From NCBI RefSeq assembly GCF_024170465.1, contig NZ_JALJYF010000003.1, positions 62,001 to 126,000 of the forward strand: a DNA stretch of 64,000 nt, in the 5' to 3' direction. Source of the DNA: Natronospira proteinivora. Lineage in GTDB: Bacteria; Pseudomonadota; Gammaproteobacteria; Natronospirales; Natronospiraceae. The notes under the pieces were generated by a model that was not told the DNA's origin, ran no database searches, and saw only the letters and a list, made by a program, of their open reading frames with translations. How positions within the stretch are numbered: position 1 is the stretch's first letter; each line of letters opens with the position of its first letter. The translations under genes and the position numbers were made by a program. Shown here piece after piece: positions 63,810 through 64,000 of the stretch.

Positions 63810-64000
63810 ATGAACCGAGGTCTGTATAACGCGATCCTGGCTGCCCTGATGCCGGTGGCCCTGCCCTGGATGGAATGGCGGGCCCGCCGCCAGGCCGGAC
63901 GTAGCGATGCCTGGGGCCAGCGTCTGGGGTATGTCTCCGCCGAGGAGAACAGTGCCGGCCCCATCTGGGTGCATGCGGCCAGCGTGGGCGAGGTTCAGGC
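63810..64000 (+). CDS. waaA: Kdo transferase WaaA (partial)
   Basis: The first 63 codons of a protein that runs off the right edge: MNRGLYNAILAALMPVALPW membrane anchor, then WEWRARRQAGRSDAWGQRLG-like segment and WVHAASVGEVQ, the signature of Kdo transferase (WaaA/KdtA). With KdkA present, a single-Kdo transferase would be expected, but that cannot be told here. Confidence 0.9.
   Translation, partial: MNRGLYNAILAALMPVALPWMEWRARRQAGRSDAWGQRLGYVSAEENSAGPIWVHAASVGEVQ

Overview
The window is a chromosomal stretch of a Gram-negative gammaproteobacterium. Evidence for this is a heptose/Kdo lipopolysaccharide locus (hldE, waaA, kdkA, LpxL-type acyltransferases), the conserved gene order cutA-dsbD-tlpA-aroQ-accB-accC-prmA-DUF3426-dusB-fis-purH-purD next to groES-groEL, and rhlB divergent from trxA-rho. 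Many exported proteins are acidic and the core is G+C rich, which would suit a moderately halophilic or haloalkaliphilic lineage such as the Ectothiorhodospiraceae or Natronospira relatives. That placement is an inference from style, not from a marker gene.

Layout. Positions 1-750 hold the end of a mercury-type merR, a textbook MerR operator, a MerT/MerC-like membrane protein and a small GDCCVFCS-type cysteine protein. Positions 753-4834 are an integron-type cassette array: four attC-like sites bounding three single-gene cassettes (a DUF2971 protein, a zinc-ribbon/helical protein and a HEPN-like/TPR-like protein), with lower G+C than the core. The last attC runs at its crossover base straight into the body of an exported esterase that has lost its start and signal peptide. 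From 5.7 to 8.1 kb are envelope or periplasmic proteins of unknown role. Positions 8.1-11.5 kb form a second lower-G+C patch with a DUF4236 protein and a voltage-sensor/bestrophin-like fusion.

From 11.5 kb the window is mostly core genome: a CYTH enzyme, an FMN reductase and a PAS-GGDEF diguanylate cyclase, then ybeZ-ybeY-corC, an aminotransferase, several exported proteins, rpmB-rpmG, queD, cysQ, yrfG-rhlB, trxA, rho, purine synthesis (purH-purD with fis-dusB upstream), prmA, fatty-acid synthesis (accBC), aroQ, periplasmic thiol chemistry (tlpA, dsbD) and cutA. Next come a serine-hydrolase/ttcA divergent pair, CIRCE-controlled groESL, a degenerate GGDEF protein, rlmKL, glnE and finally the envelope polysaccharide/lipid A locus up to the truncated waaA at the right edge.

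How the genes work together: dsbD, tlpA and the thioredoxin trxA form a thiol-electron route to the periplasm. accB-accC feed fatty-acid synthesis, and the acyltransferases near the end use its products for phospholipid and lipid A. The heptosyltransferase, hldE, kdkA and waaA build the LPS core. REP-like repeats based on GTAGGAGCG/TGGGAGCGG sit between transcription units at 29.4, 30.1-30.3, 45.0, 57.4 and 61.2 kb. The most promising accessory material is the cassette array and its junction with the esterase.
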